Notes under the pieces: generated by a model | The model's database searches: none | The model's input: the letters and a program-made list of their open reading frames with translations, nothing else | What the model was told of the DNA's origin: nothing | Translations under genes and position numbers: made by a program | Assembly (NCBI GenBank): GCA_018267215.1 | Contig: JAFDYX010000031.1 | Span: 1 to 64,000, forward strand | Source of the DNA: Bacteroidota bacterium | GTDB lineage: Bacteria; Bacteroidota; Bacteroidia; Cytophagales; Cyclobacteriaceae | Direction: 5' to 3' | DNA length: 64,000 nucleotides | Shown here: positions 42,678 to 54,200 of the stretch, piece by piece | Layout of the letters: each line of letters begins with the position of its first letter | Numbering within the stretch: position 1 is the stretch's first letter

Positions 42678-45600
42678 ATGAGTGAAGAGCTCCTCAAAGC
42701 GATTATCCAGTTTTTTGCCATTGTTGCCAAAGAGCGTATTACAGAGGATGAACGAACCATTATCAAAGAGTTTCTCGGGCTTCATTTAAACCAAGACGGA
42801 GTACGCTATTACCTTTCCCTCTTTGACGACTTCTGCAAAATAAATAAGCGTACGACTACGCAGGTCGTCCATGTTGACGAGGAAACACAAGAATTTGTTG
42901 ACGACTGGGCTCAGATCATACAGATTGCCCGCAAAGTAAATCAGGCACTGACTATGCAGCAGAAAGCTGTGTTGGTTGTTAAGGTGATTGAACTGGTTTT
43001 TGCAGGCCAGGAATTATCCGAACGGCAGAGTAACCTCATTTTTTATATTGGCGAAGCTTTAAAAATTCCACATCGTGATTTCAAAGCCATGCGTGCTTTC
43101 GTACTCAGTCACGATGCGGAAGAACTCGATTCAAAAAATATTCTGATCATAGACGAAGGCACCGTAGCCTCCTCCACTCACCACGGCCCCCACCTGACGG
43201 CCAAAAACATTTCGGGCATGATCGCCATCTTGCGGTTGCCAAGCATAGAAACTTATTTTATCAGATACCTGGGCATTACACCTTTGTATCTCAACAGTCT
43301 GCCGCTCAAGTCAAGAAAGGTTGATGTATTCCCCACCGGCAGCACTATTCGTGGCTCGAAAATAGAGTCAATATATTACAGCGATGTAGTGGGCAAGTTT
43401 CTGTCGCAGGAGAATAACACTAAAATAAGTTTTATAGCCGACCATGTTTTTTATCATTTTAAAAGTGGTCGAGCCGGGTTGCAAAACGTAAGTATTGCAG
43501 AGACAGGCGGCAAGCTGATTGGTATTATGGGAGGCAGTGGCTCGGGCAAATCCACATTGCTGAATGTATTGAACGGAACAGAGAAACCATCTAGCGGGCG
43601 TGTGCTGATCAATGGTATTAATATACACGAAAGACCACATGAAGTAGAGGGCGTGGTCGGCTATATTCCGCAAGATGATTTGTTAATGGAAGACTTAAGT
43701 GTGTATGAAAATTTGTATTACTCCGCCCAACTTTGTTTCGGACATTACACTCATCGGCAGATTGTTGAAAAGGTAGAAACAGTTTTAACAAACCTGAGTT
43801 TGACTGAGATAAAAGATCTGAAAGTAGGATCTCCATTGCAAAAAATAATCAGTGGCGGGCAACGGAAAAGGCTGAACATCGGGTTGGAATTGCTGCGCGA
43901 GCCGAGCATCCTTTTTGTGGACGAGCCCACCTCGGGGCTATCTTCCCGCGATTCAGAAAATATCATGGATATGCTGAAGGAACTGACGCTGCGCGGCAAA
44001 ATGATTTTTGTCGTCATCCATCAACCTTCTTCCGACATATTTAAAATGTTTGACACACTCTTGATTTTCGACTCGGGCGGCTTTCAGATTTATTATGGCA
44101 ACCCGGTAGAGTCGGTCAATTATTTCCAAGATATTATTAATGCAGCCAACCGCACGCCCGGTGCCTGCCCCGAGTGCGGCAATATCAACCCCGAACAAAT
44201 TTTTAACATCATCGAAACCCGTGTGGTCAACGAGTATGGCCGGCTGACGCACACACGCAAGGTTTCTCCCGGCCAGTGGTATCAATATTTTAAAAAGAAT
44301 ATTAAGATACCCAAGGTAGAAGAGTTTATAGATCCGCTGCCGGCAGTTCAGCAAATCCCTAATTGGTTTCAACAACTTCGCACGTTTATTGTGCGAGATG
44401 TAAAATCCAAGCTGGCCAACAATCAGTATGTTGCCATCAACTTGGCTTTAGCACCTTTATTGGCTCTGTTTATCGGATATTTTGTAGAGTACTATGATTA
44501 TGTGGGCGTAGATCATCCACATTATTCATTTTATGATAACGCCAATGTGCCGGTCTATTTCTTTATGAGTATTGTGGTGGCCTTGTTTGTGGGGCTGATC
44601 GTTAGTGCCGAAGAAATTTTTAGAGACCGAAAAATTTTAAAGCGCGAACGGTTTTTGCATTTAAGCCGCAGCAGCTACTTTTTTTCGAAAGTGGTTATTT
44701 TATTTGCCATCTCGGCCATTCAAACAGTTTGCTTTGTTTTGGTAGGTAACGCATTGCTCGAAATTCCGCTTACCGAAATGCGGTACTGGCTCATCTTATT
44801 TTCATGCTCGTGTTTTGCCAACATGCTGGGGCTCAATATATCGTCCGCTTTCGACTCAGCTGTAACGATTTATGTGTTAATTCCCATACTCATCATCCCC
44901 CAGTTGTTGCTGAGCGGGGTGGTAATCAATTTTGATAAGTTTAATCCCAAAGTAGGTTCGCCCGTTGGTATTCCTTTATTGGGCGAACTGATGGCATCGC
45001 GCTGGGCTTTTGAAGCGTACATGGTAACACAGTTTAAAGACAATCCACTTGAGAAAATATTTTATCCGATAGATCAAAAGCGAGCCAATGCCGAATACAA
45101 GCGCGGTTATTATTTACCCGAGCTCGAATCGCGGTTGGCTTTTGTAGTCAATCATCCGGGTGAATGGCACCGCCACTCTGGTGATAATAAGGTAAAGGCA
45201 GCCTTAGATTTACTCCGCAAAGAGCTGGCGTACGAATCTACTTTTGTAGGAAAGAGCATTCCGGAAATTGAAAATCTCGAAGCAGGTAAATTCGATTCGA
45301 CTACTTATCGCAAGGTGAATGAATACATTAAATTGCTGAAAGAATATTATTCCATCCGCCTTCGCCATGCCGTGGCAGACAAAGAAAAACTGATGGCGCA
45401 ACTTACCGATGATGAAACCAAAAAAGTAGCGTTTGAAAAATTGAAATTCAAATACCAAAATGCAGCCGTAACCAAAATGGTGGAAAATACGGAGAGTGCC
45501 ATGCGCGTGGTAGAGTGGGATGGCGAATTGATTCAAAAAATCTATCCGATCTATTTTAACGAACACCGCCCGGAACATTTTTTAGATTTTCGCGACAACT

Positions 45601-45773
45601 TTTATATCCCTACCAAGTTTTTTGCAGGTCATAAGTTTAATACACTCTATTTTAATCTAGCTGTGATTTGGGTGATGGTGATAGCCCTGTATGCCGCGTT
45701 GTATTATGAAGTACTCAAGAAAATTGTACATGGGTTTAATATGCGGAGGCGCTATGGCGGAAGGAAAGTATAA
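42678..45773 (+). CDS. fused ABCG-like ABC transporter with TerB-like N-terminal domain
   Basis: The 1031-residue protein begins with a helical TerB-like region (AIIQFFAIVAKERITEDERTI). The ATPase has Walker A GGSGSGKST (about 285), signature ISGGQRKR (about 391) and Walker B ILFVDEPTSGLS. The RKRLNIGLELL and PTSGLS wording is typical of ABCG/White half-transporters with the ATPase ahead of the membrane part. The membrane part (about 585-780) has six helices, followed by a long charged extracytoplasmic or coiled region and a last helix near the end. A CPEC pair lies at about 495. The substrate is unknown. It stands alone after a terminator. Confidence 0.88.
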   Translation: MSEELLKAIIQFFAIVAKERITEDERTIIKEFLGLHLNQDGVRYYLSLFDDFCKINKRTTTQVVHVDEETQEFVDDWAQIIQIARKVNQALTMQQKAVLVVKVIELVFAGQELSERQSNLIFYIGEALKIPHRDFKAMRAFVLSHDAEELDSKNILIIDEGTVASSTHHGPHLTAKNISGMIAILRLPSIETYFIRYLGITPLYLNSLPLKSRKVDVFPTGSTIRGSKIESIYYSDVVGKFLSQENNTKISFIADHVFYHFKSGRAGLQNVSIAETGGKLIGIMGGSGSGKSTLLNVLNGTEKPSSGRVLINGINIHERPHEVEGVVGYIPQDDLLMEDLSVYENLYYSAQLCFGHYTHRQIVEKVETVLTNLSLTEIKDLKVGSPLQKIISGGQRKRLNIGLELLREPSILFVDEPTSGLSSRDSENIMDMLKELTLRGKMIFVVIHQPSSDIFKMFDTLLIFDSGGFQIYYGNPVESVNYFQDIINAANRTPGACPECGNINPEQIFNIIETRVVNEYGRLTHTRKVSPGQWYQYFKKNIKIPKVEEFIDPLPAVQQIPNWFQQLRTFIVRDVKSKLANNQYVAINLALAPLLALFIGYFVEYYDYVGVDHPHYSFYDNANVPVYFFMSIVVALFVGLIVSAEEIFRDRKILKRERFLHLSRSSYFFSKVVILFAISAIQTVCFVLVGNALLEIPLTEMRYWLILFSCSCFANMLGLNISSAFDSAVTIYVLIPILIIPQLLLSGVVINFDKFNPKVGSPVGIPLLGELMASRWAFEAYMVTQFKDNPLEKIFYPIDQKRANAEYKRGYYLPELESRLAFVVNHPGEWHRHSGDNKVKAALDLLRKELAYESTFVGKSIPEIENLEAGKFDSTTYRKVNEYIKLLKEYYSIRLRHAVADKEKLMAQLTDDETKKVAFEKLKFKYQNAAVTKMVENTESAMRVVEWDGELIQKIYPIYFNEHRPEHFLDFRDNFYIPTKFFAGHKFNTLYFNLAVIWVMVIALYAALYYEVLKKIVHGFNMRRRYGGRKV

Positions 45774-45857
45774 AGAAATTTATCAATCTGGCCGGTGCTT
45801 TGCGCTTTGGTTTACTCATTGTAATTTTACAGAAATATATTTTTTTAAATTCTCTCT

Positions 45858-47093
45858 TTGACATTCCACGATTTTCATTTTAATCAAAAACTGCAAGACG
45901 GATTAGATGCCATGGGTTATGAAAAACCTACGCCCATCCAACAAGAAGCTATTCCGCAGATATTAGCTAAGCGCGACTTGGTAGCCTGCGCCCAAACAGG
46001 TACAGGCAAAACTGCAGCCTACCTGCTGCCCATCCTCCATAATATCATCCATTCAGATCATCGTCATCTTAATACGTTGGTGATTGCGCCCACTCGCGAG
46101 CTGGTTCAGCAGATAGATCAGCAGGTGGAGGGGTTGGCATATTTTACGGGCGTAAGTTCTATCCCGATATACGGAGGTGGCGATGGCGCTGTGTGGGATC
46201 AGCAGAAGAAGGCACTCGAGGCAGGCGTGGATCTGATGATCGCTACCCCCGGACGGCTGATAGCCCAACTGGCTTCCGGTGTAATTGATTTAAAGTATGT
46301 GCAGCACCTTGTGCTCGATGAAGCCGACCGCATGCTGGACATGGGCTTTTATGATGACATCCTGCGCATCATTAAATACCTGCCGTCCACTCGGCAAACT
46401 TTGTTGTTTTCAGCCACTATGCCTCCGCGAATTCGTGCACTTGCCAATAAAATTTTACGCGACCCGGCAGAAATTAATATCGCTATCTCTAAACCTGCCG
46501 ATGGAATTGTGCAGGAGGCCTATCTGGTGAATGATGATCAAAAGGAAAAACTGATTACTCATTTGCTGAAAGGATCAGCTTTTTCCAGTGCACTGATTTT
46601 TGCTTCCACCAAAGAAAAAGTAAAACACTTGGGGCGTTTGTTGCCTAAACTCGGGCTGCCCTCAAAGGCAATCCACTCGGATCTGGAACAAAATGAACGC
46701 GAAGAGATTTTGAGGGAGTTTAAAAACAAGCAACTGAATTTACTGATCGGTACCGATGTGCTTTCGCGTGGTATTGATGTAGAAGGCATAGAACTGGTGC
46801 TGAACTACGATGTGCCGCCCGATCCGGAAGACTACATCCATCGCATTGGCCGCACTGCACGGGCAGCCAGCACCGGCCATGCCATTACGTTTGTCAATCA
46901 ACTGGATCAGCGAAGGTTTGGTCAGATTGAAAAACTAATAGGTACTGCTATTTCTAAAACTGATTTACCGTATGGCTTTCATCCTTCTTTTGCCTATAAC
47001 CCAGATGGGAAGATGAAGCCGGAAAAGCCACATCACCACCACAAGGCCGGTAACAAAAAACGTTTTTTTAGAAAACGCCCCGGCAGCAACTAA
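45858..47093 (+). CDS. DEAD-box RNA helicase, RhlE-like
   Basis: The 411-residue helicase has the Q motif PTPIQQEAIP, Walker A AQTGTGKT, DEAD near residue 154, SATMP and HRIGRTARA. It lacks the DbpA domain of the helicase at 33313 and ends with a basic His/Lys/Arg tail (PHHHHKAGNKKRFFRKR), as in RhlE. It probably remodels rRNA or mRNA. The start is TTG: an in-frame stop lies 12 nt upstream and homology begins at once. It converges on the next gene with a 3-nt gap. Confidence 0.9.
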   Translation: MTFHDFHFNQKLQDGLDAMGYEKPTPIQQEAIPQILAKRDLVACAQTGTGKTAAYLLPILHNIIHSDHRHLNTLVIAPTRELVQQIDQQVEGLAYFTGVSSIPIYGGGDGAVWDQQKKALEAGVDLMIATPGRLIAQLASGVIDLKYVQHLVLDEADRMLDMGFYDDILRIIKYLPSTRQTLLFSATMPPRIRALANKILRDPAEINIAISKPADGIVQEAYLVNDDQKEKLITHLLKGSAFSSALIFASTKEKVKHLGRLLPKLGLPSKAIHSDLEQNEREEILREFKNKQLNLLIGTDVLSRGIDVEGIELVLNYDVPPDPEDYIHRIGRTARAASTGHAITFVNQLDQRRFGQIEKLIGTAISKTDLPYGFHPSFAYNPDGKMKPEKPHHHHKAGNKKRFFRKRPGSN

Positions 47094-47096
47094 AAG

Positions 47097-48419
47097 TTAT
47101 TTTTCAATAACCTTCTTTACAATATCCGAATAGTATTTTCCGAAGTGTGGTCCCACCCAGTTGAGTGCCATCACTTCCTCTTGTTCGGAATGACCATAGT
47201 ATTTATCAGAGGTGATGTAGCCCACATAGTCGCCATTAAAACTGGTGATGAATAATTTTTCATCTTTTAATTCTGCTAACTGACCCAGGTGGTCGTCAAC
47301 AAAAATTTCACCTGAAAAATCGCAAGGCATACCTAGCATGATAATATTGCCAAGCTTCAGATAAGTAATGTTTCCTTCCAGTTTTTGAAACAACCACCGG
47401 AATACCCAATCGCGCACTTTCAATTTTTGCAAGATGTGCAGTTGCGAAGGGCCGTAGTGTACCTGTATTTGTCCGGTTGATATATTTGATGTTGAAATAG
47501 TTTGTGTGGAAGCTGATTTAATTTTTCGATACAACCGTTGCCCAAGCGAATCGCAATAGACAAACTCTTTTTCGTTGGTAAACTTAGTGCGATGGCTGCC
47601 AATCATGCCGGCAGCAAATAAGGCAAAATCATAATCTTTTTTTTCTGCTTGATGAACCATCGCTCCGATATAGTCGGCAGAGATAGCTCTACTTAAATGG
47701 CTGATGTTGGTGGGGTGTCCGCTGTAACTGGCCAACAAAGCTTTGGTGCTATCGTTACGAACAATTTTGAGACCTCGAATTTTTCCGTCTATGGAACCGC
47801 GCAGCGGATCAATGCGGTTTTCTACATATTCGCTGGCATCTGTTTCAAAATACTTAATCGTTGAAGGATGGAGTTGCCGGGTGGCTTGTAGGATGGCTTC
47901 ATTTACGTGCGCAGCCAAGGAGTTGAGCCAGGCATCGTTATAGCTGCCGAGGATAAAATTTCCGAGCGGGCTGTCGTTCCACGCGCCTAAGCTGCTGTGC
48001 ACGTGCGAGGCGCTGAAGTACAAAAAGCAATTGGACTTGTTGAGTTGACTGATTTTTTGTTTCAGGGCAGGAGGGAAGATGAGTAAATCGGCACTGATGA
48101 TACAAACTGTGGTATATCCATTACTGATAAGCAGCAGCCGGATGTACACCGAGTCGTGCACCGACTCAAAGCGGCTGCGGGGTGCATAACCTGCCATGGG
48201 CATGGGAGATGCCGGTGTGATGTTAATTGATTTCCACGCTGTTGTCCATCCGTTGGGTGAAGAAGAAAGACTGGGACTAAATACATCAAGCCCCGCCATG
48301 GTTTGATGATAGAAGTCCTGTTGCATTAATGGCCGATCATCTACTGATCCGATGAGAGAAAAAAAAATGACGGCCAGTACGCCTGCTGTAATGATGACGA
48401 TTCGAATAGCTTTTTTCAC
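47097..48419 (-). CDS. neutral ceramidase-like hydrolase
   Basis: The 440-residue protein has an N-terminal membrane anchor (IVIITAGVLAVIFFSLIG) and a domain like the N-terminal part of neutral/alkaline ceramidases. Visible are ITPASPMPMAGY, the zinc-type ASHVHSS and the SYSGHPTN segment. Known members hydrolyse ceramide, and many bacterial ones have unknown substrates. Sphingolipids occur in many Bacteroidota, so a lipid substrate is plausible. The C-terminal Ig-like domain of classical ceramidases is missing. Start is GTG. Confidence 0.82.
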   Translation of the reverse strand: MKKAIRIVIITAGVLAVIFFSLIGSVDDRPLMQQDFYHQTMAGLDVFSPSLSSSPNGWTTAWKSINITPASPMPMAGYAPRSRFESVHDSVYIRLLLISNGYTTVCIISADLLIFPPALKQKISQLNKSNCFLYFSASHVHSSLGAWNDSPLGNFILGSYNDAWLNSLAAHVNEAILQATRQLHPSTIKYFETDASEYVENRIDPLRGSIDGKIRGLKIVRNDSTKALLASYSGHPTNISHLSRAISADYIGAMVHQAEKKDYDFALFAAGMIGSHRTKFTNEKEFVYCDSLGQRLYRKIKSASTQTISTSNISTGQIQVHYGPSQLHILQKLKVRDWVFRWLFQKLEGNITYLKLGNIIMLGMPCDFSGEIFVDDHLGQLAELKDEKLFITSFNGDYVGYITSDKYYGHSEQEEVMALNWVGPHFGKYYSDIVKKVIEK

Positions 48420-48635
48420 TTTTTAATAAAATAACTGGATGCTCAATTAAAGTGCCAACATTCTTTTTCTCAAAGAATAGCGGATGCTTTCAGTGGATAT
48501 AAATGATCTCTATCATGACAGGCTGCACCAAACAGTAATGATATTTTTGTTAACGAGATATTCACAGCCTATAGGAGAAGACAATCTGCAATCTGCAAGC
48601 CGCATGATCAATAACCAGCCTGAGAAAGTACGTCC

Positions 48636-50933
48636 TTATTTAACAGCTACAATTCGCACCTCCACTCTTCGTCCTTCTTCTTTGCTGGATTTTTCGTCTT
48701 TGGTAGCGCCATAACCTTTGGCCACAATACGCCTCCGTACGATGCCCTGATGGTTGAAGTAATCGAGTACGGCAATGGCCCGTTTGTTAGACAGTTCGCG
48801 GTTTGCCTCTTCCGTTCCTTCTGATGAAGCATAGCCTGAGATTTCAATACCAAGTCCCGGGTTGCTGTTCAGGGTTTGAAGGATGTCTTTCAGGGGAGCG
48901 TTGTATTGTTCTTTCAGATCGTTTTTACCCTGATCGAAAAATATTTTCAAAAACTTAGTAAGCAGCGCTTTATCATAGGTGGGAGACTGAGTAGTTTGTT
49001 GCTTCATGCGTTTGGCTTCTTCTGTTACTACCATGGTGGGCAGCGAGAAAACGGTTTTGCCTTCTACTTGCTTTTGCTCGAATTTACTTTCATCGCTTTC
49101 ATCGTAGTAGTAGGTTCGCGAGGCTACTTCAATTTTGGCATTTTCTTTTTCATTGAAGTTAACAGACTCCACGGGGTTAGTCTGCTCGATCAGGCTTACT
49201 AAGTAGTCAATACCGTCTTTGTCTTTGGCGGCAATCAAATCTATCATCATGTCGTACGGATCTACACTGCCGCTTTTCACTAACTGCGATTCGTGGCTCT
49301 TGCGGAAATCAGTTTTTACATCCTGATCGGTGTCATAAAACGCATTCTTTACAATCACTTCTTGCCCTACCTTTACATCAAATTGTTTGATCGTGCGCAA
49401 GTTGATTTGCTGATAGAGTTCATAAAAATAAGTTTGATTGGGGATGTTTACATTTAACGTGTAGGGCAAAAATTCTTCTGACTCAATTACAATGTCATAG
49501 CTTTTAGAAGGAGGCAGAATGATGAGATAGTCTCCGGTTTTTGGATCAGGATCATAGACGAAGTCCAATTCTTTCTTCGACTCCTTATCTATCACATACA
49601 TCTTCGTACGGATAGGCTTCCCTGTTTCAGCATTAATGATTTTGCCTTTCAACATAGTTAATGGAATACTGGCAGAGTTTTCGGGCATGTCTATGAAGTA
49701 AATATCTTGCGCGCCCTGGCCGCCTTTCCGGTCAGAAGAAAAATAGCCGCGCTTGCCGTCAGCCAATAAGGTAAAGTAGTTGTCGTTGGCTGTGGTATTT
49801 ACCGGGTAGCCCATGTTTTCGGGGCGTGTCCATTTTCCGTTTACCAAAGATGATTTGAAGATGTCGTTGCCGCCCATCGTATTATGCCCGTCTGATGTAA
49901 AGAACAATGTCTTTTGGTCGGGGTGGATGAAGGGAGCATCTTCGTTGTCGGCCGTATTGATCTCCGGCCCCAGATTAACAGGCTGCCCCCATTTCCCGTC
50001 TGCTTTCAATTCCGTTTTCCAAATATCAAGTCCACCTTTACCACCAATGCGATTGCTGGCGAAATAAATGGTTTTGCCATCGGGTGTAATACTGCAGGTG
50101 GTCTCCATCGAACTGGGCGAGTTGATGCTTCCCGCCAACAAACTGGGCTTAGACCAGCCATCACCATCTTTGGTGATCTGATAGAGGCTCCCGGGATCAG
50201 AAATGCCTCCGATGAAGATCATCAACTTCTGGCCATCGGGCGAAATACCGGCCGTGCCCACGTTTTTGTCGCTGGCAATAGGGACAACAACGGGTTCAGT
50301 CCAGTTGCCGGCTTTGTTGTAAGAAACATATACTTCTTCAATGAACTTGTCGCCCGAGCGGGTACGCCCGGTGTTGGGTCTTAAGGCTGTGAATGCCATC
50401 ACACTCTCATCGGCAGACACAGTGGGATTGTATTCGGTGTATTGGCTGTTGATAGTTCCCGGAAAGGGATGAACCACAAAGTTTCTGGGCACCGACATCA
50501 TGGCTACAGCATTGCGGCACACGTCCATGGCTTTATCTGCAGCAGCTTTTGACTTGGGGTCTTTGGATTCCTTTTTATAGTTGTCGAACGAAATGAGGGC
50601 TTTATCTAGTTGTTCATCTTTCAGGTAGAGCCAGCCAAGGTCGTAGGTTAATGTAGCCGGTAAGTTCTTACCATTGGCTAAAGCTTTTTCGTAGTATGGT
50701 ATGGCTTTTATCTGATTGTCAATGGTTTGTTGCTTTTCATAGCAAATTCCGGTTTGATAGAAAGCCAACGGGTCTTTTACACCCGACTGAATGGCATCTA
50801 AAAATAGGGGCAAAGCTTTATCGTAGCTTTTGATGGCAAAAAGCCGTTGGGCTTCGGCCAGTTTTTTGGTGTCTTGCCCCGCAACAGACATAACAAAGGC
50901 AAACAAAAAGATAAAGAACCCAAGTGTTTTCAT
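48636..50933 (-). CDS. OmpA-family protein with TPR, beta-propeller and regulatory domain (PorE-like)
   Basis: The 765-residue protein has a signal peptide, TPRs (about 25-130) and PD40 propeller blades (about 150-420, for example ISPDGQKLMIFIGG and FIHPDQKTLFFTSDG). A carboxypeptidase-regulatory-like domain (about 430-520, LKGKIINAETGKPI) precedes the C-terminal OmpA peptidoglycan-binding domain with ISGYASSEGTEEANRELSNKRA. This order is that of PorE, a T9SS-linked protein that tethers to the cell wall. Bacteroidota carry several such paralogues, so the T9SS role is not certain. The 274-nt gap upstream is AT-rich and separates it from the divergent operon at 51208. Confidence 0.85.
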   Translation of the reverse strand: MKTLGFFIFLFAFVMSVAGQDTKKLAEAQRLFAIKSYDKALPLFLDAIQSGVKDPLAFYQTGICYEKQQTIDNQIKAIPYYEKALANGKNLPATLTYDLGWLYLKDEQLDKALISFDNYKKESKDPKSKAAADKAMDVCRNAVAMMSVPRNFVVHPFPGTINSQYTEYNPTVSADESVMAFTALRPNTGRTRSGDKFIEEVYVSYNKAGNWTEPVVVPIASDKNVGTAGISPDGQKLMIFIGGISDPGSLYQITKDGDGWSKPSLLAGSINSPSSMETTCSITPDGKTIYFASNRIGGKGGLDIWKTELKADGKWGQPVNLGPEINTADNEDAPFIHPDQKTLFFTSDGHNTMGGNDIFKSSLVNGKWTRPENMGYPVNTTANDNYFTLLADGKRGYFSSDRKGGQGAQDIYFIDMPENSASIPLTMLKGKIINAETGKPIRTKMYVIDKESKKELDFVYDPDPKTGDYLIILPPSKSYDIVIESEEFLPYTLNVNIPNQTYFYELYQQINLRTIKQFDVKVGQEVIVKNAFYDTDQDVKTDFRKSHESQLVKSGSVDPYDMMIDLIAAKDKDGIDYLVSLIEQTNPVESVNFNEKENAKIEVASRTYYYDESDESKFEQKQVEGKTVFSLPTMVVTEEAKRMKQQTTQSPTYDKALLTKFLKIFFDQGKNDLKEQYNAPLKDILQTLNSNPGLGIEISGYASSEGTEEANRELSNKRAIAVLDYFNHQGIVRRRIVAKGYGATKDEKSSKEEGRRVEVRIVAVK

Positions 50934-51207
50934 ACGTTCATTTTAGGTAAAAAAATTTTTGCAAGTCATGAATAAAATGTGAAACAGTTTTTTCTATACC
51001 CAACCATTCCTTACAAGTGAAATTTAACGACCAAACGGAAGAATATTTCTGCTTGCATGATTTTAATTGATTTGGAAATTAAAGCATAAAGTTAAGTTTT
51101 TTATAATATTTTATTTCGAGACTGTTTATGATGAAAGTCAGATTTAAGTAAGAAATGTTGTTTTTTTCGACAAATAATGTAATATTTCGTTTCTAATACT
51201 GCCAACT

Positions 51208-54200
51208 ATGTTCAAACGTCTCTGGAAAATACTCGATGTAGAGCCGGACGAGGAGGGGAGAGTAGGGCTGTTGCTGGTGATGAGCTTTTTAATGGGGCTC
51301 TTTCTGGCATCATTTGCTGTGGCTTCGCAGTCATTGCTTTTAGGCTTGCCGGGCGATGAGTTTAGCGAAAAGAATGACCTGCCCCGCATATTATTCTATT
51401 CCGGGATATTTGGCATGGTGATTACCTTCCTCTACAACTTCCTTCAGGGTAAAATTTCATTTTCTGCGTTGGCCGTTTTTAACTTACTGCTGGTAATTGC
51501 TGCTACTGCTTTTATTGAGTATGGACAAGCTTATGTTTCAGATAAAAAAATTCTGTTTGAGTTTGGTTTCGCGCTGATCCTGCCGGTAACATTTATTATA
51601 CAATTGGTTTTTTGGGGAGCCTTCAGCCGGATGTTTAACGTGCGTGTGGGCAAGCGGCTGATCGGCAGTGTGGATGTGGGCACTGATATTGCCTCAATCA
51701 TTGCGTTTTTTTCAATTCCCATTATGATTACCTCGGGTGTAAAAGTGGAAACACTTTACACTATTGCACTGGTCAGCATTATTGCCTACACATTGTTTTT
51801 CATTGTATTGAGCCGGGGTTATCTGGGCAAAAAATCAAATGTAGCCGTAGCAGAATCAGACATTAAGAAACTTTCCCCGTTCCAATTTTTTGGCAACAAA
51901 TACATTATGCTGCTGGCAGCCTTTGTAATTGTTTCCATGATCGCGCTGCGGTTTGTGGACTATTCATTTTATAACGTATCGGTGGTGCAGTACACCAATC
52001 AGGAGTCATTGGGCATCTTCCTGAGTTTATTCGAAGCCACCATTGTAATCTTGGGGTTTGTTTTCACTACCTTCATTACCGATCGCATCGCCCAAGATTA
52101 TGGCTTGCGGGTGGCCATGATCATTAACCCGATTGTGGTTTTTCTATTTACTGTTGTAGCTTTTCTGTTGGGATCTTTCTTTGGGTTTGATGCCTTGGTG
52201 TCAGGTAAAAATGAAGTGATCTACTTCTTTATTGCTATTGCCATGAGCAAGCTGTTTATCAATATGCTGCGCGATGCATTGGATACGCCCATCTTCAAGT
52301 TCTATTATGTGCCGATTGATAAGTCAATTAAGATTGATGCCCAAACCAAAATTGAAGGTTTTGTTTTTGCTTTGGCCAGCACGGTGGCGGGTGGGTTGAT
52401 CGTTTTAATCATTCAATTCAAATTCTTTAATCTGCTTTCTGTTACAGCATTTACCGGCCTCTTTTTAGTGATCTGGTATTTTGTAGCCAACAAAATGTAT
52501 CACGGCTACCGCGATACGTTGCAATCATCGCTGATCAAAAACAAAGAGGCTGTAGAAAAAGATGTGGTGAAAGAATACACCATGGACAGCGTACTCGACA
52601 AAGAGGTGAAAAGCGATGCCGAAAGCAAAGTGATTTATGGTTTAAAACTGATGGAAAAACTGGAGCCCGCCCTGTTTGAGTCTTCCATCGTGCAGCTTTC
52701 GGAGAGCCCGATGAAACGCGTAAAGCAGTTTGCATTTGATAAAATAGCCGAGTTGGGTATTGTGCCCGAAGCTAAAAGCGAAATGCAAGGATTAGCATCG
52801 CAGGCTGCAGGCTCGGCCGAAGACAGCGACTTGCTTTCTATTTCTCCCGACAAACTGATGAAACTCAGCAAGTCGGTGAAGCAGAGCGACCGCATGCTGG
52901 CTGCTAAGTTTATGCGCAAGCTGGCCAACAACAAAACCATTTTTATCCTGCTGGAGTTGTTACGCGATGCAGACCCAAAAGTTCGTGGCGAAGCGATCTT
53001 AACGGCACGCAAAGTAAAACGCCCCGAAACTTGGACGGTATTAATTGATATGCTGTCTTCGCCCCAATACTCTCATCAGGCAGCATCTGCCATGAAAGAA
53101 GCAGGCCCGGCCGCACTGATCCATTTGGAAACAGCCTTTCACAAATCAGGTCAAAGCGATTTGGTGATGGTGAAACTTATCCAGATCATCGGGCATATTG
53201 GTGGAGACGAAGGGCTGCAGTTACTTTGGAAAAAAATTGATTACCCCGACAAGCGCATTGTAAAGCAAATCCTTTATGCACTCCGCTTTATCAATTACCA
53301 GGCCAAAGGGAGGGAAGTGTTGGCGGTGAAAGATCTGCTCGATACCGAGATGAGCAAAACACTTTGGAATATTGCCGCATTAGATGAAATACCCGAAGAA
53401 CCAATTTATTCTTTTTTACGCGAAGCACTGCAGGAAGAAATCCGCGACAACTACGACCACCTGACGTTGCTGCTCTCCTTGCTGTACGACCCCGAGTCGG
53501 TGCAGTTGGTAAAAGAAAACATTGAAGCCGGCACCCCCGACAGCATTCAGTATGCGCTGGAGCTACTCGATCTTTTCGTAGATCAGGATTTGAAACCCAA
53601 ATTGATCCCGTTGCTGGATGACTCCTCTACAGAAGACAAATTAGAAAAACTACAGATTTATTTTCCGCGCGAAAGCTACAATCCCATTCAAACTATCAAT
53701 TACATCCTCAACCGCGATTTCAATTACAATAACCGGTGGACGAAAGCCTGCGCTGTGCATGTAACGGCCTACATTGAAAACTTCCGCGTCAGTCGCGGAT
53801 TGATCAGCCAGATGTTTAATCAGGATAAACTGATACAAGAAACTACTGCTTGGGTAATTTATAACAAAGACAAACAGGCTTACGCAACAGTTACCGAGCG
53901 CCTGCCCTACCGCGATAAAAAATTTCTTGATTCATCTATCGAGAACAATCAGTTACTCGATGGGCTGGACGATGGATTTTTCCTGTTCATAGAGATGGTG
54001 ATGTTCATTAAAAAAATTCCTGCCTTTAACCGGATCAACGGCAAAGTACTCAGCGACCTGTCCGACAAAATCCAGCCGGTCATTTTGCAAACCCGCGATA
54101 AGCTCATGATCACCTCAGCCGAAACACCTATTTTAATTGTGGCGTCTGGCGAAGTGAGATTAAAGAGAAATCAGGAAGAGATTTCGGTTAATAAAACAGG

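Noticed and set aside
48484-48714. Possible 76-residue gene on the + strand
   Set aside because: It runs into the coding end of the OmpA-family gene, has no promoter or recognisable sequence, and reads like a shadow frame. The gap 48420-48635 holds nothing else I can support.
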